A stretch of DNA of 64,000 nucleotides from Providencia sp. PROV188 (lineage in GTDB: Bacteria > Pseudomonadota > Gammaproteobacteria > Enterobacterales > Enterobacteriaceae), in NCBI RefSeq assembly GCF_027595165.1, contig NZ_CP097291.1, positions 2,852,001 through 2,916,000 of the forward strand, given 5' to 3'. Of this stretch, positions 35,334 through 43,349 are shown piece by piece; position 1 is the stretch's first letter, and the number at the start of each line of letters is the position of its first letter. Position numbers and translations under genes: made by a program. The notes under the pieces are model-generated. The model was not told the DNA's origin. It did no database searches and was given only the letters and a program-made list of their open reading frames with translations.

Positions 35334-35447
35334 TTTAATTCCTAGTGTCGTATTTAACGAATTTTGAGCAAAGTAATCCTATGAAAAATAAATGAATTAT
35401 TTTCCATAGGGTATAAATTAAATGGGTAATGCTTTGATTTTTATGGC

Positions 35448-36224
35448 TTACAGAATATCTGCAATAATAATTTTGGTTTTCGGGCGTTTTTTATTTTCAG
35501 CTAATTTAAAGTCTTTAGTGGTAGTAATGAGATAATCAATATTATCCCACCCAGCCACAAAGTTAATCGCATGCTTATGGGCTTTTGTTCCATCAGCTAA
35601 CACCATCAGCTTATCACTGTTTTCCTGCATTTTTTGTGCAATGGCAGCCTCATCAACGTGTTGATCCATCACACCATGCTGAGGATGAAAAGCGCCAGCG
35701 CCGATAACCGCATAATCTGCGAAAAATTCCGTAATATTCTTTAATGCGATTGCGCCTAAGCAGGCATTTTGTGCCGCATTAAATTGCCCACCAATCAAAA
35801 TCGTTTCGATGGTAGGGTTTTCCTGCAATGTGCTAGCTAATAACGGTGAGTTTGTTATCACCGTTATATTATCAATCGACTTAATGCGTTGGCTAAACTC
35901 GAAGGTCGTCGTGCCAAAATCAATAAACAGTGTGTCTCCAGGCTTAATTAACTCCGCCGCTTTTGCTGCTATCGCTTTCTTTTCATCAACAGCCGCTTGC
36001 GCTCGTTCTGTAAAATTACGCTCAAATTTGGACTGAATATTGACAGCCCCACCGTGAACTTTCTTTAATAATTTTTGAGTTTCAAGCTTGCTCAGATCAC
36101 GACGGATAGTTTCTTGCGCCACATTAAAATGCGTTGCAAGCTCCTGTACATACACCTGACCTTGAGTCGATAACATCTCAATGATGGTTTGGTGTCGTAC
36201 TTTTGAGGAGCGTCCCTCACACAT
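35448..36224 (-). CDS. DeoR-family transcriptional regulator of the adjacent catabolic locus
   Basis: A 258-residue DeoR/GlpR-type regulator. N-terminal winged HTH (~8-60: 'RHQTIIEMLSTQGQVYVQELATHFNVAQETIRRDLSKLE') and a C-terminal phosphosugar-sensing DeoRC domain ('KPGDTLFIDFGTTTFEFSQRI', 'ITNSPLLASTL', 'LIGGQF', 'GAGAFHPQHGVMD'). DeoR proteins usually repress neighbouring sugar-phosphate genes until a phosphorylated intermediate binds. It lies 35 bp behind the oxidoreductase pair and so is probably co-transcribed with the genes it controls. Confidence 0.9.
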   Translation of the reverse strand: MCEGRSSKVRHQTIIEMLSTQGQVYVQELATHFNVAQETIRRDLSKLETQKLLKKVHGGAVNIQSKFERNFTERAQAAVDEKKAIAAKAAELIKPGDTLFIDFGTTTFEFSQRIKSIDNITVITNSPLLASTLQENPTIETILIGGQFNAAQNACLGAIALKNITEFFADYAVIGAGAFHPQHGVMDQHVDEAAIAQKMQENSDKLMVLADGTKAHKHAINFVAGWDNIDYLITTTKDFKLAENKKRPKTKIIIADIL

Positions 36225-36259
36225 AGTTTAATCCTTCTGACCATTTAACATTTCCAGCA

Positions 36260-37489
36260 CTATACAACAGTGACAGTAATTTCAGTAGCACTCGCTTGGA
36301 TTTTTGTTAAATCGATATTTTTCAGCAAAATACGACGAGTCGGTAAGCAGCGACGACGCTTTTCATATAGCACGGTATTACCTGCCATCACACGGATTGT
36401 TCCCGTTATCGCCGTGTTGACTTGAATGTTGAAATCCACATTTTTCGCAGTATTTTCGGACATATTGATACATGCAGGTACTGTAAAACGAATTGGCTCA
36501 GCAAATCGAATCGGCAATCTATTCCCTTGCTGTACATCCGTTTGATGGTGATTGGCTAATAAATCATCTGCAATATATCCGCCGGTGATCTCACCTTCTT
36601 GGTAGCACTGATCCCCCATATCCGCAGGGTGCAGCATGTTACCCGCCGCGTAATAGCAGCCATCAGAACAGCGGCTACGTTGGTCAGTGACGGGTTTGCC
36701 TGTACTAGCCTCAAAACTCAAGTGGCTTTTACGAATTAACGTATTTTCACCCACAAAACCCCCGGTAAAAATCACAGAGTCGCACTCAATTTTGCGTATT
36801 TGCCCTGCGGTTTCCACCATCACATATTCGACTCTTTCTAAGCCGCCAATTTCCGTGATTTTGCTATTCACATACACCGGGGTTCCCATGGCTGTAGCAA
36901 ACAATGAAGCTGGTTTGAATGCCAGAATTCGTTCGCCACTTTCAATCATGGCTTTCGCTTTTACGCCCGCATTTTTTAATGTCCATAATGCAGAGAAACT
37001 GACTAACTCACTGCCAACGATCACTGGGTTCAAACACGGTTTTTGCCCTTTTAAATAGACAAATTGTTGTAGCGCACCCGCAGTTAAAATACCTTGAGGA
37101 CGCAAGCCAGAAACTAAGCGTGGGTGACGTGGTGTTTCGCGAACGCCTGTTGCAATCAAAATGCGTTTACCGCGCATCTCAACCACGCCATCAGGAGTTG
37201 TGACTGTTAAAGTGCCATTAGGTTGTAATTGCGTCACAGTACAACGCGTTAGTATTGGTGTATCCCCTAAATTATTAACAATTTTTTCCGCAAACTGGTT
37301 GCCTTTCATTGGGCGTTTAAACACTAACAAACCGAAAGTGGGATGTTGGCAATGACGAGGAACACCACCTGCATGGGCTTCACGCTCTAAAATCGCAATA
37401 TTATGAATACCACGGCGACGTAATGTTTGTGCTGCCGCGATACCCGCCGGCCCTGAGCCAATAATGATCACATCGTAATTTAAGCTCAT
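36260..37489 (-). CDS. FAD-dependent oxidoreductase, partner of GlpA-like dehydrogenase
   Basis: A 409-residue flavoprotein of the thioredoxin-reductase-like type. FAD-binding 'IIIGSGPAGIAAAQTLRRRG' is at the N-terminus, a second nucleotide site 'ILIATGVRETPRH' follows, and 'CSDGCYYAAGNML' lies near ~300. The last ~90 residues form a beta-rich extension without cysteine pairs. It overlaps the upstream dehydrogenase gene by four bases (ATGA at 37486-37489). GlpA-like enzymes of Thermotoga and many Firmicutes are encoded with such a partner, which probably relays electrons. Substrate not known. Confidence 0.78.
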   Translation of the reverse strand: MSLNYDVIIIGSGPAGIAAAQTLRRRGIHNIAILEREAHAGGVPRHCQHPTFGLLVFKRPMKGNQFAEKIVNNLGDTPILTRCTVTQLQPNGTLTVTTPDGVVEMRGKRILIATGVRETPRHPRLVSGLRPQGILTAGALQQFVYLKGQKPCLNPVIVGSELVSFSALWTLKNAGVKAKAMIESGERILAFKPASLFATAMGTPVYVNSKITEIGGLERVEYVMVETAGQIRKIECDSVIFTGGFVGENTLIRKSHLSFEASTGKPVTDQRSRCSDGCYYAAGNMLHPADMGDQCYQEGEITGGYIADDLLANHHQTDVQQGNRLPIRFAEPIRFTVPACINMSENTAKNVDFNIQVNTAITGTIRVMAGNTVLYEKRRRCLPTRRILLKNIDLTKIQASATEITVTVV

Positions 37490-38886
37490 TTCACTGCCTC
37501 CACCGCTAAGGTATTGTCAAAGCGACCGTTAATAATTTCAGCGACCTGACTACTACAATAAAAACCGTTACAACGCCCCATCATGACGCGAGTTCGGCGA
37601 CGAAGTGCGCCTAAACATTCTGGTGGAATGTCAGAATCAAACGCGGCTTCAATTTCTCGTTGAGTCACTAATTCACAATGGCACACAATGCCGCCATTAT
37701 TTTTACATTGGTAATCACGTTCATCATATTCAGAGAGCATCGGCATCTTAGGCCAAATTAATTCAGTTGGCGGTGATAGCTCAAATAATGCGTCAAAATT
37801 CTCTTGGTAAAGTTTCCCTAAGTGATTGGCGACCCCCAACGCTGCCGTTAAGCCCGTTGAGCGAATTCCCCCAGCACATATCCACTGCTTTTCGGGGTAA
37901 TCATTAATTCGATAATATTTTTCTTCCGTGGCTGGGCGTAATCCAGCATAGGTGGCCGTCACACTGTAATTATGCAGTGATGGCAACATGCGAGAACCTT
38001 GGTCGATTAAATCTTGCAAGACTTCTTGCTTCACTTCCGCTTTCCAGCGGTCTTGTTGTTCTTCCGCTGTCGGGCCTAACAATAAGTTACCGAAAATGGT
38101 TTTCGATAGCAGAACACCTTTCGTAATCGCGGTGGGTACTGGCAAAATGATCGCATTGATATCTGCCGCTGCTGCTTTGTCGTATACCAAAAATTGACCT
38201 TTACGCGGTTTAATCTCAAATGGTGATGGGTGGCAGATAGATTCCACGATATCCCCATTAATCCCGGCACAGTTAATCACTAATCGGGCAGAAAATTCAC
38301 CTTTTGATGTGGATAATGTCCAAATTCCCGCATTTAGCTCACCCTCAGTCACTTCACAATGAAATTGGTACTCTGCACCGTGTTTTACGGCTTGAGTTAA
38401 ATACGCCAGTGGCGTGCTCCATGGATCAATCACCGATTCACCCGGAACTTCAACCGCTGCCAGCGCACCCTCCGCTAAATGAGGTTCTCGACGATAAAGC
38501 TCTTCTTTATCTATTATTCCCACATCCATGACGTTGTTAGTGTGTGCTTGCTCTACAATACCCGGCAGCTTATTGAGCTGCTCTTCGTTCCAAGCCACGA
38601 CTAACGCACCTGTTTTGAGTAACGGTAAATTCATTTTTTCTCTAATATCAATGAATTCCTGATACCCATCTTGCATGCATTCCAATTCTAATGTCCCTGG
38701 TGTGGCATCAAAACCGGTATGTAACAACGCGCTATTTGCTTTACTTGCTCCTGATAAAATATCGCCACCACGCTCTAACAGCAGTGTTTTAGCGCCCATC
38801 AATGTGAATTTTCGGGTCACTGCACAGCCAATGACACCCCCACCGATGACAATGACATCCCACATTTTTTTATTATTAGCATTCAT
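37486..38886 (-). CDS. GlpA/GlpO-like FAD dehydrogenase with C-terminal [2Fe-2S] (BFD-like) domain
   Basis: A 466-residue flavoprotein. It begins 'VIVIGGGVIGCAVTRKFTLMGAKTLLLERGGD' (FAD-binding DAO fold) and contains 'SKANSALLHTGFDATPGTL' and 'CAGGIRSTGLTAALGVA'. The last ~80 residues carry four cysteines in a BFD-like pattern (CHC ... RCNGFYC) for an iron-sulfur centre. Relatives oxidise sn-glycerol-3-phosphate or similar alpha-hydroxy compounds. Start 38886 (MNANNKK) has AAGGA eight bases upstream; the frame continues to 38961 but without a ribosome site. Together with the partner flavoprotein it would oxidise the product of the divergent kinase (inference). Confidence 0.82.
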   Translation of the reverse strand: MNANNKKMWDVIVIGGGVIGCAVTRKFTLMGAKTLLLERGGDILSGASKANSALLHTGFDATPGTLELECMQDGYQEFIDIREKMNLPLLKTGALVVAWNEEQLNKLPGIVEQAHTNNVMDVGIIDKEELYRREPHLAEGALAAVEVPGESVIDPWSTPLAYLTQAVKHGAEYQFHCEVTEGELNAGIWTLSTSKGEFSARLVINCAGINGDIVESICHPSPFEIKPRKGQFLVYDKAAAADINAIILPVPTAITKGVLLSKTIFGNLLLGPTAEEQQDRWKAEVKQEVLQDLIDQGSRMLPSLHNYSVTATYAGLRPATEEKYYRINDYPEKQWICAGGIRSTGLTAALGVANHLGKLYQENFDALFELSPPTELIWPKMPMLSEYDERDYQCKNNGGIVCHCELVTQREIEAAFDSDIPPECLGALRRRTRVMMGRCNGFYCSSQVAEIINGRFDNTLAVEAVK

Positions 38887-38964
38887 GGCTGAAATCCTTA
38901 ATATAAAACTTGGACACATAAAACCACATAATTCCCACAACCTCAATATATAAAACAACACAAA

Positions 38965-39040
38965 TCACAATAACACTCCAAAAACTTCTCACATTGTTAT
39001 CTTATTGTGACAGTTCTCACATTCACAGAAGTTATTGTGA
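38965..39040. promoter_or_regulatory. Divergent control region: CRP site and three 9-bp operator motifs
   Basis: TGTGA-N6-TCACA at 39006-39021 is a perfect CRP core. The 9-mer TTATTGTGA occurs at 39002-39010 and 39032-39040, and its inverse TCACAATAA at 38965-38973. A degraded copy TCACATTGTTA lies at 38989-38999. The region lies between the GlpA-like gene and the kinase. CRP activation and repression by the DeoR-type regulator are the natural reading (inference). Confidence 0.65.
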
Positions 39041-39128
39041 GTTTTTTGTGGATTTTATTTCCGATTAAACGATAGTAAGCAAAAAAACAAACCTATTTAC
39101 AACATTTATAACACTGGGAAATTCAGCG

Positions 39129-40568
39129 ATGCTCAATCAACGTTATGCCGCTATCGATCAGGGAACAACGGGAACCCGGGTCGTCGTCTTTGAAGAAGGC
39201 GGCCATTACCATTCCCCGATGAGTATTCCACACAAGCAAATCACCTTAAACAGTGGTTGGGTTGAGCACGATCCTGAAGAGATCCTAACGAACATCATCA
39301 AGTGTCTGAATAGTTGTGAAGTTGTTGATGCTATTGGTATTTGTCATCAAGGCGAAAGTATTGTTGCGTGGGATGCTCAGACCAAGCGCCCCCTTTATAA
39401 CGCGATTGTTTGGCAAGATCTGCGTACTGAAAAAACCATCCAGCAACTTAAAGATGCGGGGCTTGAGCCGCTTGTCCAATCAAAATCGGGACTGCCCTTA
39501 GATCCTTATTTCTCAGCCAGTAAAATGGGATGGATTCTGGAGAATGTGGTGGGTGCCAAATCCCTTGCGGATAAAAACCGCCTACGCATAGGCACTATGG
39601 ATGCATTTTTCCTTGACCGTTTATGCGATGTTTTTGTGACGGATTATAACTCCGCATCACGTACCTCTTTACTCAACATTCATACCCTCGAGTGGGATCC
39701 ACAGCTGTGTGAGATTTTTGGGGTGCCGATCCACTGCTTGCCGCCGCTGCGCGACAATATCGGTGACTTTGGCGCCGTCAATCTCGACGGACATCTCACG
39801 CCAGTCACCGCCATTATTGTCGACCAATTTGCGGGAACATTTGGTCATGGTTGCCGCCAAAAAGGGGATGCCAAAATTACCTTTGGTACTGGCGCTTTCT
39901 TGCAAGCCTTGACGGGGAGCGATATCCCACAAACTCATCAAAGCGGGTTGTTACCCACACTTTGCTGGAAATTCCCGGGTGAGGCCCCTGTTTTCGGCTT
40001 AGATGGTGGCGTGTATAACGCTGCCTCAGCAATCAACTGGGCACGTAAAATCGGCCTATTTGAGGATTTTGATGAACTTTCAGATTTTCGTGATGAACCC
40101 GCGATTAAACGTGGTTTAGCGTTTGTACCTGCACTCTCAGGTTTAGGCTGTCCTTATTGGGATCGCAGCGCTGCCGGCTTATGGGCGGGACTCTCATTAG
40201 ATACCGATAAGAAAGATATGATGCAGTCGGTCTTAGAAGGAATAGCCGCCCGCTCCGCCGAAGTTATTTTCGCAATGGAGAAAATCTCTCCATTAGGTCA
40301 GTCCATTTCAGTCGATGGAGGGTTATCGTCAAATCAGTACTTTAAGCAGTTTTTAGCCAATTTATTACAAAAAAATATTGAAGCACCAGCAAATCGTGAA
40401 GTCACAGCACTCGGGGCTGCCTTGCTTGCTCGTAAAGGTTTGGGAATAAGCCATGAAATGGCGATACGACGCAACACCAGTGTCACGCGCCCAGACGGCA
40501 CCAACATGCAAGGCGTAATGGAACAGTATCGCGACATTATTGCCCGTTCTCGCCAGCTAAGAAATTAA
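39129..40568 (+). CDS. FGGY-family carbohydrate kinase, GlpK-like but with altered substrate site
   Basis: A 479-residue kinase aligning throughout with glycerol kinase (N-terminal 'AIDQGTTGTRVVVFEE', 'GWVEHDPEEI', 'NAIVWQDLRT', 'FGTGAF', 'SGLGCPYWD', 'ISVDGGLSSN' and 'REVTALGAALLA'). Of the E. coli GlpK glycerol ligands, Glu84, Trp103, Tyr135, Asp245 and Gln246 are kept (here Glu76, Trp95, Tyr127, Asp232, Gln233) but Arg83 is Gly75. This suggests a related polyol or amino-polyol rather than glycerol itself. It is followed 35 bp later by a EutH-type transporter gene, which probably imports its substrate. Confidence 0.82.
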   Translation: MLNQRYAAIDQGTTGTRVVVFEEGGHYHSPMSIPHKQITLNSGWVEHDPEEILTNIIKCLNSCEVVDAIGICHQGESIVAWDAQTKRPLYNAIVWQDLRTEKTIQQLKDAGLEPLVQSKSGLPLDPYFSASKMGWILENVVGAKSLADKNRLRIGTMDAFFLDRLCDVFVTDYNSASRTSLLNIHTLEWDPQLCEIFGVPIHCLPPLRDNIGDFGAVNLDGHLTPVTAIIVDQFAGTFGHGCRQKGDAKITFGTGAFLQALTGSDIPQTHQSGLLPTLCWKFPGEAPVFGLDGGVYNAASAINWARKIGLFEDFDELSDFRDEPAIKRGLAFVPALSGLGCPYWDRSAAGLWAGLSLDTDKKDMMQSVLEGIAARSAEVIFAMEKISPLGQSISVDGGLSSNQYFKQFLANLLQKNIEAPANREVTALGAALLARKGLGISHEMAIRRNTSVTRPDGTNMQGVMEQYRDIIARSRQLRN

Positions 40569-40603
40569 TTCTTCCAACAATAAAAAAGAAAGGAAACCCT
40601 ACT

Positions 40604-41854
40604 ATGGCCGAATTCGGAAACTATATTATCTACTTAATCATGTGCGGCGCCGTGATTGGCGCTGTTGCATCGATTGTCAGACCTGCCAGCGACCTCGGAA
40701 AAGAGTTTGTAAACGGTATTTTTTCTATTGGTCCCGTGTTTCTCGCTCAAGCAGGGATCATGGCTGCCGTTCCGCTACTTTCACAATTGATATCTTACAT
40801 CTTAGGACCAGTATTTAGCTCTGTTGGCTCTGATGTTTCTATCGCAGCACTATCCATTATCGCGGTAGATATGGGCGGATATCAGTTAGCAGACGCCTTA
40901 ACGACGAATCGCGATATGTGGATCACTGCGATGTTGATCGGTTATACATCTGGGGCAACCATTGTGTATCTGATCCCCGTTGGTTTAACGATGTTAAATC
41001 GTAAAGATCACAAATATTTAGCCTTAGGGGCAATGGCAGGATTGATCTCAATCCCATTCGGGGTATTGGCTTCATTGCTGTTGATCACACTGAATAATAT
41101 CCCTGTTCGCGATATTATTTCGACGAACTCCCCAGCGACTCATCAACTCACTCTTGATTTCTTGACGATGCTGCAATATTTAATGCCGCTATTCGTTTTC
41201 TGTTTCTTGCTGGCTGCGGGATTAAAATATCGTCCAATGCTAATGGTTACGGGCTTTCTGATCTTCGGTAAGATCATGGATGCATTCGTGAAATTAGTAT
41301 TAGCCTTCTCCATTGTGGAACATTTTACCGGCGTATTTAGTAAAGTCTTTGGGGCTTGGGGATTCGATCCACTATTTGCCGATCAAAATGAGTTATTCCG
41401 TGCGATCGAGATTGCAGGTTATATCGGGATCATGCTCGCAGGTACATTCCCTATCTGTTACCTGTTCCAACGTTACTGCAAGCCACTAGTCAGCGCACTC
41501 AGCCGCCGATTAAAACTGAGCGATACAGGTTCTCTGGGTTTCATCATGGTGATGGCAAATATCATTGCAACTTACCACTTATTCAAAGAAATGCGTGCAA
41601 GGGATAAAGTGTTGTGCGTAGCCTTTGGGGTCTGTGCTCAAGCGACGATTGGCGACCACTTAGCCTTTACCGCAAACTTCCAACCCACATTGGTGCTACC
41701 AATTCTGTTAGGTAAATTAGTGGGCGGTTTCTTAGCGGTATTTATTGCGATTAAAATCTCTGTTCCACAAGCGATGCGCTATGAACAAGAAGATGAGAAA
41801 GCGGTTGAGGCGGTTAAAGCTGAGCACCCTGCGGGGATCGCCAAAGAAGCGTAA
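40604..41854 (+). CDS. EutH-family transporter
   Basis: A 416-residue membrane protein with about 11 hydrophobic helices. It follows the EutH (ethanolamine permease) pattern: 'AALSIIAVDMGGYQLADALT', 'MLIGYTSGATIVYLIPVGL' and 'HKYLALGAMAGLISIPFGVLAS' match the conserved 'DMGGF', 'GPTIVFSIPVALG' and 'RYLALGVLAGIVTIPIG' blocks. The charged C-terminal tail is not conserved. No other eut gene is nearby; its partner here is a GlpK-like kinase. The substrate is probably a small amino-alcohol or polyol, not proven. Confidence 0.78.
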   Translation: MAEFGNYIIYLIMCGAVIGAVASIVRPASDLGKEFVNGIFSIGPVFLAQAGIMAAVPLLSQLISYILGPVFSSVGSDVSIAALSIIAVDMGGYQLADALTTNRDMWITAMLIGYTSGATIVYLIPVGLTMLNRKDHKYLALGAMAGLISIPFGVLASLLLITLNNIPVRDIISTNSPATHQLTLDFLTMLQYLMPLFVFCFLLAAGLKYRPMLMVTGFLIFGKIMDAFVKLVLAFSIVEHFTGVFSKVFGAWGFDPLFADQNELFRAIEIAGYIGIMLAGTFPICYLFQRYCKPLVSALSRRLKLSDTGSLGFIMVMANIIATYHLFKEMRARDKVLCVAFGVCAQATIGDHLAFTANFQPTLVLPILLGKLVGGFLAVFIAIKISVPQAMRYEQEDEKAVEAVKAEHPAGIAKEA

Positions 41855-41876
41855 TAGTTAGCATCATGATAAAAAC

Positions 41877-41904
41877 AAAAACACCTCATTCGAGGTGTTT
41901 TTTT
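41877..41904. terminator. Bidirectional terminator between the EutH-like gene and gsk
   Basis: Stem AAAAACACCTC (41877-41887) / GAGGTGTTTTT (41892-41902), loop ATTC, T-rich on both strands. Confidence 0.9.
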
Positions 41905-41927
41905 ATTTCAGCATTACTTATTCCAAG

Positions 41928-43241
41928 TTAGCGATCCCAATAGGACTCTTCTAAGCTATCTTCTTTTTCTGGTAGCCCGCGAGTTAAGCGCGGTGAATGC
42001 TGAGAAAGCACTTGATAACTTACACGGTTCGCATACTTACACACCTGTGCCAGTGAGGAATAAGTGAGATATTGACGCTCGTGCTTACTGGAATTAGGCA
42101 CATTTGAACGGTGATATGAATTCGCCGTAATATCATGCAGTAACGCAGATAATGCACCATCACCCGCACCATTGGTATTCATGATTTTTTCGGGACCGCC
42201 CATATACGGCTCAATATGGGAGAAGATACGACGAGGTTGTTTACAATCTTGCATGCGCATCGCGCGGCTAAATTCATACAGGTTAAATTCAGCAATTGCT
42301 CCCGGCAGTAATGGGTGCTGAGTTTTACGTTTATATTCTTCTTCCGTAAAGCCTGCCATATACAGCCCTGAAGGTCCTGCTGTACACAGAACAAGGTCAA
42401 CCCAATCCAGCGCCATATTAGATGCCAATAGGGGATCGCTAAAGCCAGTTAATTCCAAGGCTTCATCTTCGTTCATGGCGACTACTGATACATGATCTTT
42501 AAGGAAATCACGCCAGAATTGCGGATCTTGAGCGATAACAAACTTGGTTCCCAATGTCAGTACCACGGGAACATTATGTTTTTTCGCATAATGGATAGCT
42601 TGCATCGTCGCATCCGGCATCGTTTCCCCCGGCTTACAACGCACTAAATAAGCCGTTAATACCAACGCTGATGCGCCTGCAATAATCTCTTCAGGTATGC
42701 TATCAGGGTGCAAGCGGTTCATATGTCCAGGGCTAATTGCAAACGTACGTTCACCGTTATCAGTGACGAGCGTAAAACAGCGCCCAATAGGACCATCGAC
42801 CCCTTGTAGGTAGTTTAGATCCATTCGGCTTGAAGTATGGCAGAGGTAGCGATAAGCATAACTACCAATCTGAATATTGTTGCACATCGTGCCCAATAAG
42901 ACGGAGCGGTCATCGGCTAAGACAGAGTAATTGTGAAGCGTATTTCCTATCGTACCGCCTGCAAATTCATGGGTGATCAGTTTCTTATCGGTGAGCTCTT
43001 TGTAGAGCGCTTCAGCCGCATCATCTTCGATGACTAAAGAGTGACCTTTACTTAATTGATAACGTTCAATAAATTCATCATCAATTTTGGCTTCGATATC
43101 GACGAGTGTTTGGTCGATACCCACAATATACGATTTGCAGTTTTCATCATCAGAGAGCATCTCTTTCATCGGTTGTAAAAGAGGATCTCTGAGGGAGACG
43201 GGAAAGTAATGTTTAGATTTGCGTTGACCGGGGAATTTCAT
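41928..43241 (-). CDS. gsk: Inosine/guanosine kinase
   Basis: A 437-residue PfkB-family nucleoside kinase (E. coli Gsk 434) for purine salvage. 'MKFPGQRKSKHYFPV' at the start, 'FAGGTIGNTLHNYSVLADDRS', 'LQGVDGPIGRC' and the catalytic 'NTNGAGDGALSALLHDI' are visible. Start 43241 matches the family; the frame continues upstream to 43301, but that stretch overlaps the wzz terminator and is not conserved. Gene order next to ybaL and hemH is otherwise as in E. coli. Confidence 0.97.
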   Translation of the reverse strand: MKFPGQRKSKHYFPVSLRDPLLQPMKEMLSDDENCKSYIVGIDQTLVDIEAKIDDEFIERYQLSKGHSLVIEDDAAEALYKELTDKKLITHEFAGGTIGNTLHNYSVLADDRSVLLGTMCNNIQIGSYAYRYLCHTSSRMDLNYLQGVDGPIGRCFTLVTDNGERTFAISPGHMNRLHPDSIPEEIIAGASALVLTAYLVRCKPGETMPDATMQAIHYAKKHNVPVVLTLGTKFVIAQDPQFWRDFLKDHVSVVAMNEDEALELTGFSDPLLASNMALDWVDLVLCTAGPSGLYMAGFTEEEYKRKTQHPLLPGAIAEFNLYEFSRAMRMQDCKQPRRIFSHIEPYMGGPEKIMNTNGAGDGALSALLHDITANSYHRSNVPNSSKHERQYLTYSSLAQVCKYANRVSYQVLSQHSPRLTRGLPEKEDSLEESYWDR

Positions 43242-43285
43242 ATTGGGAACATTAAAAAAGGAACATTTCCGTATTCTAACACGAT

Positions 43286-43322
43286 AAAACAAAACCAGCA
43301 CCCTTCGATAAAAAGGTGCCGG
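43286..43322 (-). terminator. Terminator behind wzz
   Basis: On the minus strand CCGGCACC / GGTGCTGG (plus 43315-43322 and 43295-43302, one G-U pair) is followed by TTTTGTTTT. It lies between wzz and gsk. Confidence 0.8.
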
Positions 43323-43349
43323 TTAGGTATTTATAATGCTTTAGAGTGA

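Noticed and set aside
37486..38886. Calling the two FAD oxidoreductases glpA and glpB of the anaerobic glycerol-3-phosphate dehydrogenase
   Set aside because: There is no glpC, the partner flavoprotein differs from GlpB, and the neighbouring kinase and transporter suggest another substrate, so no glp symbols were given.
40604..41854. An ethanolamine utilisation (eut) operon
   Set aside because: Only a EutH-like permease is present. No ammonia lyase, microcompartment or alcohol/aldehyde dehydrogenase genes accompany it.
43242..43301. Longer gsk starting at 43301
   Set aside because: The extra codons overlap the wzz terminator and precede the conserved MKFPG start of the family.
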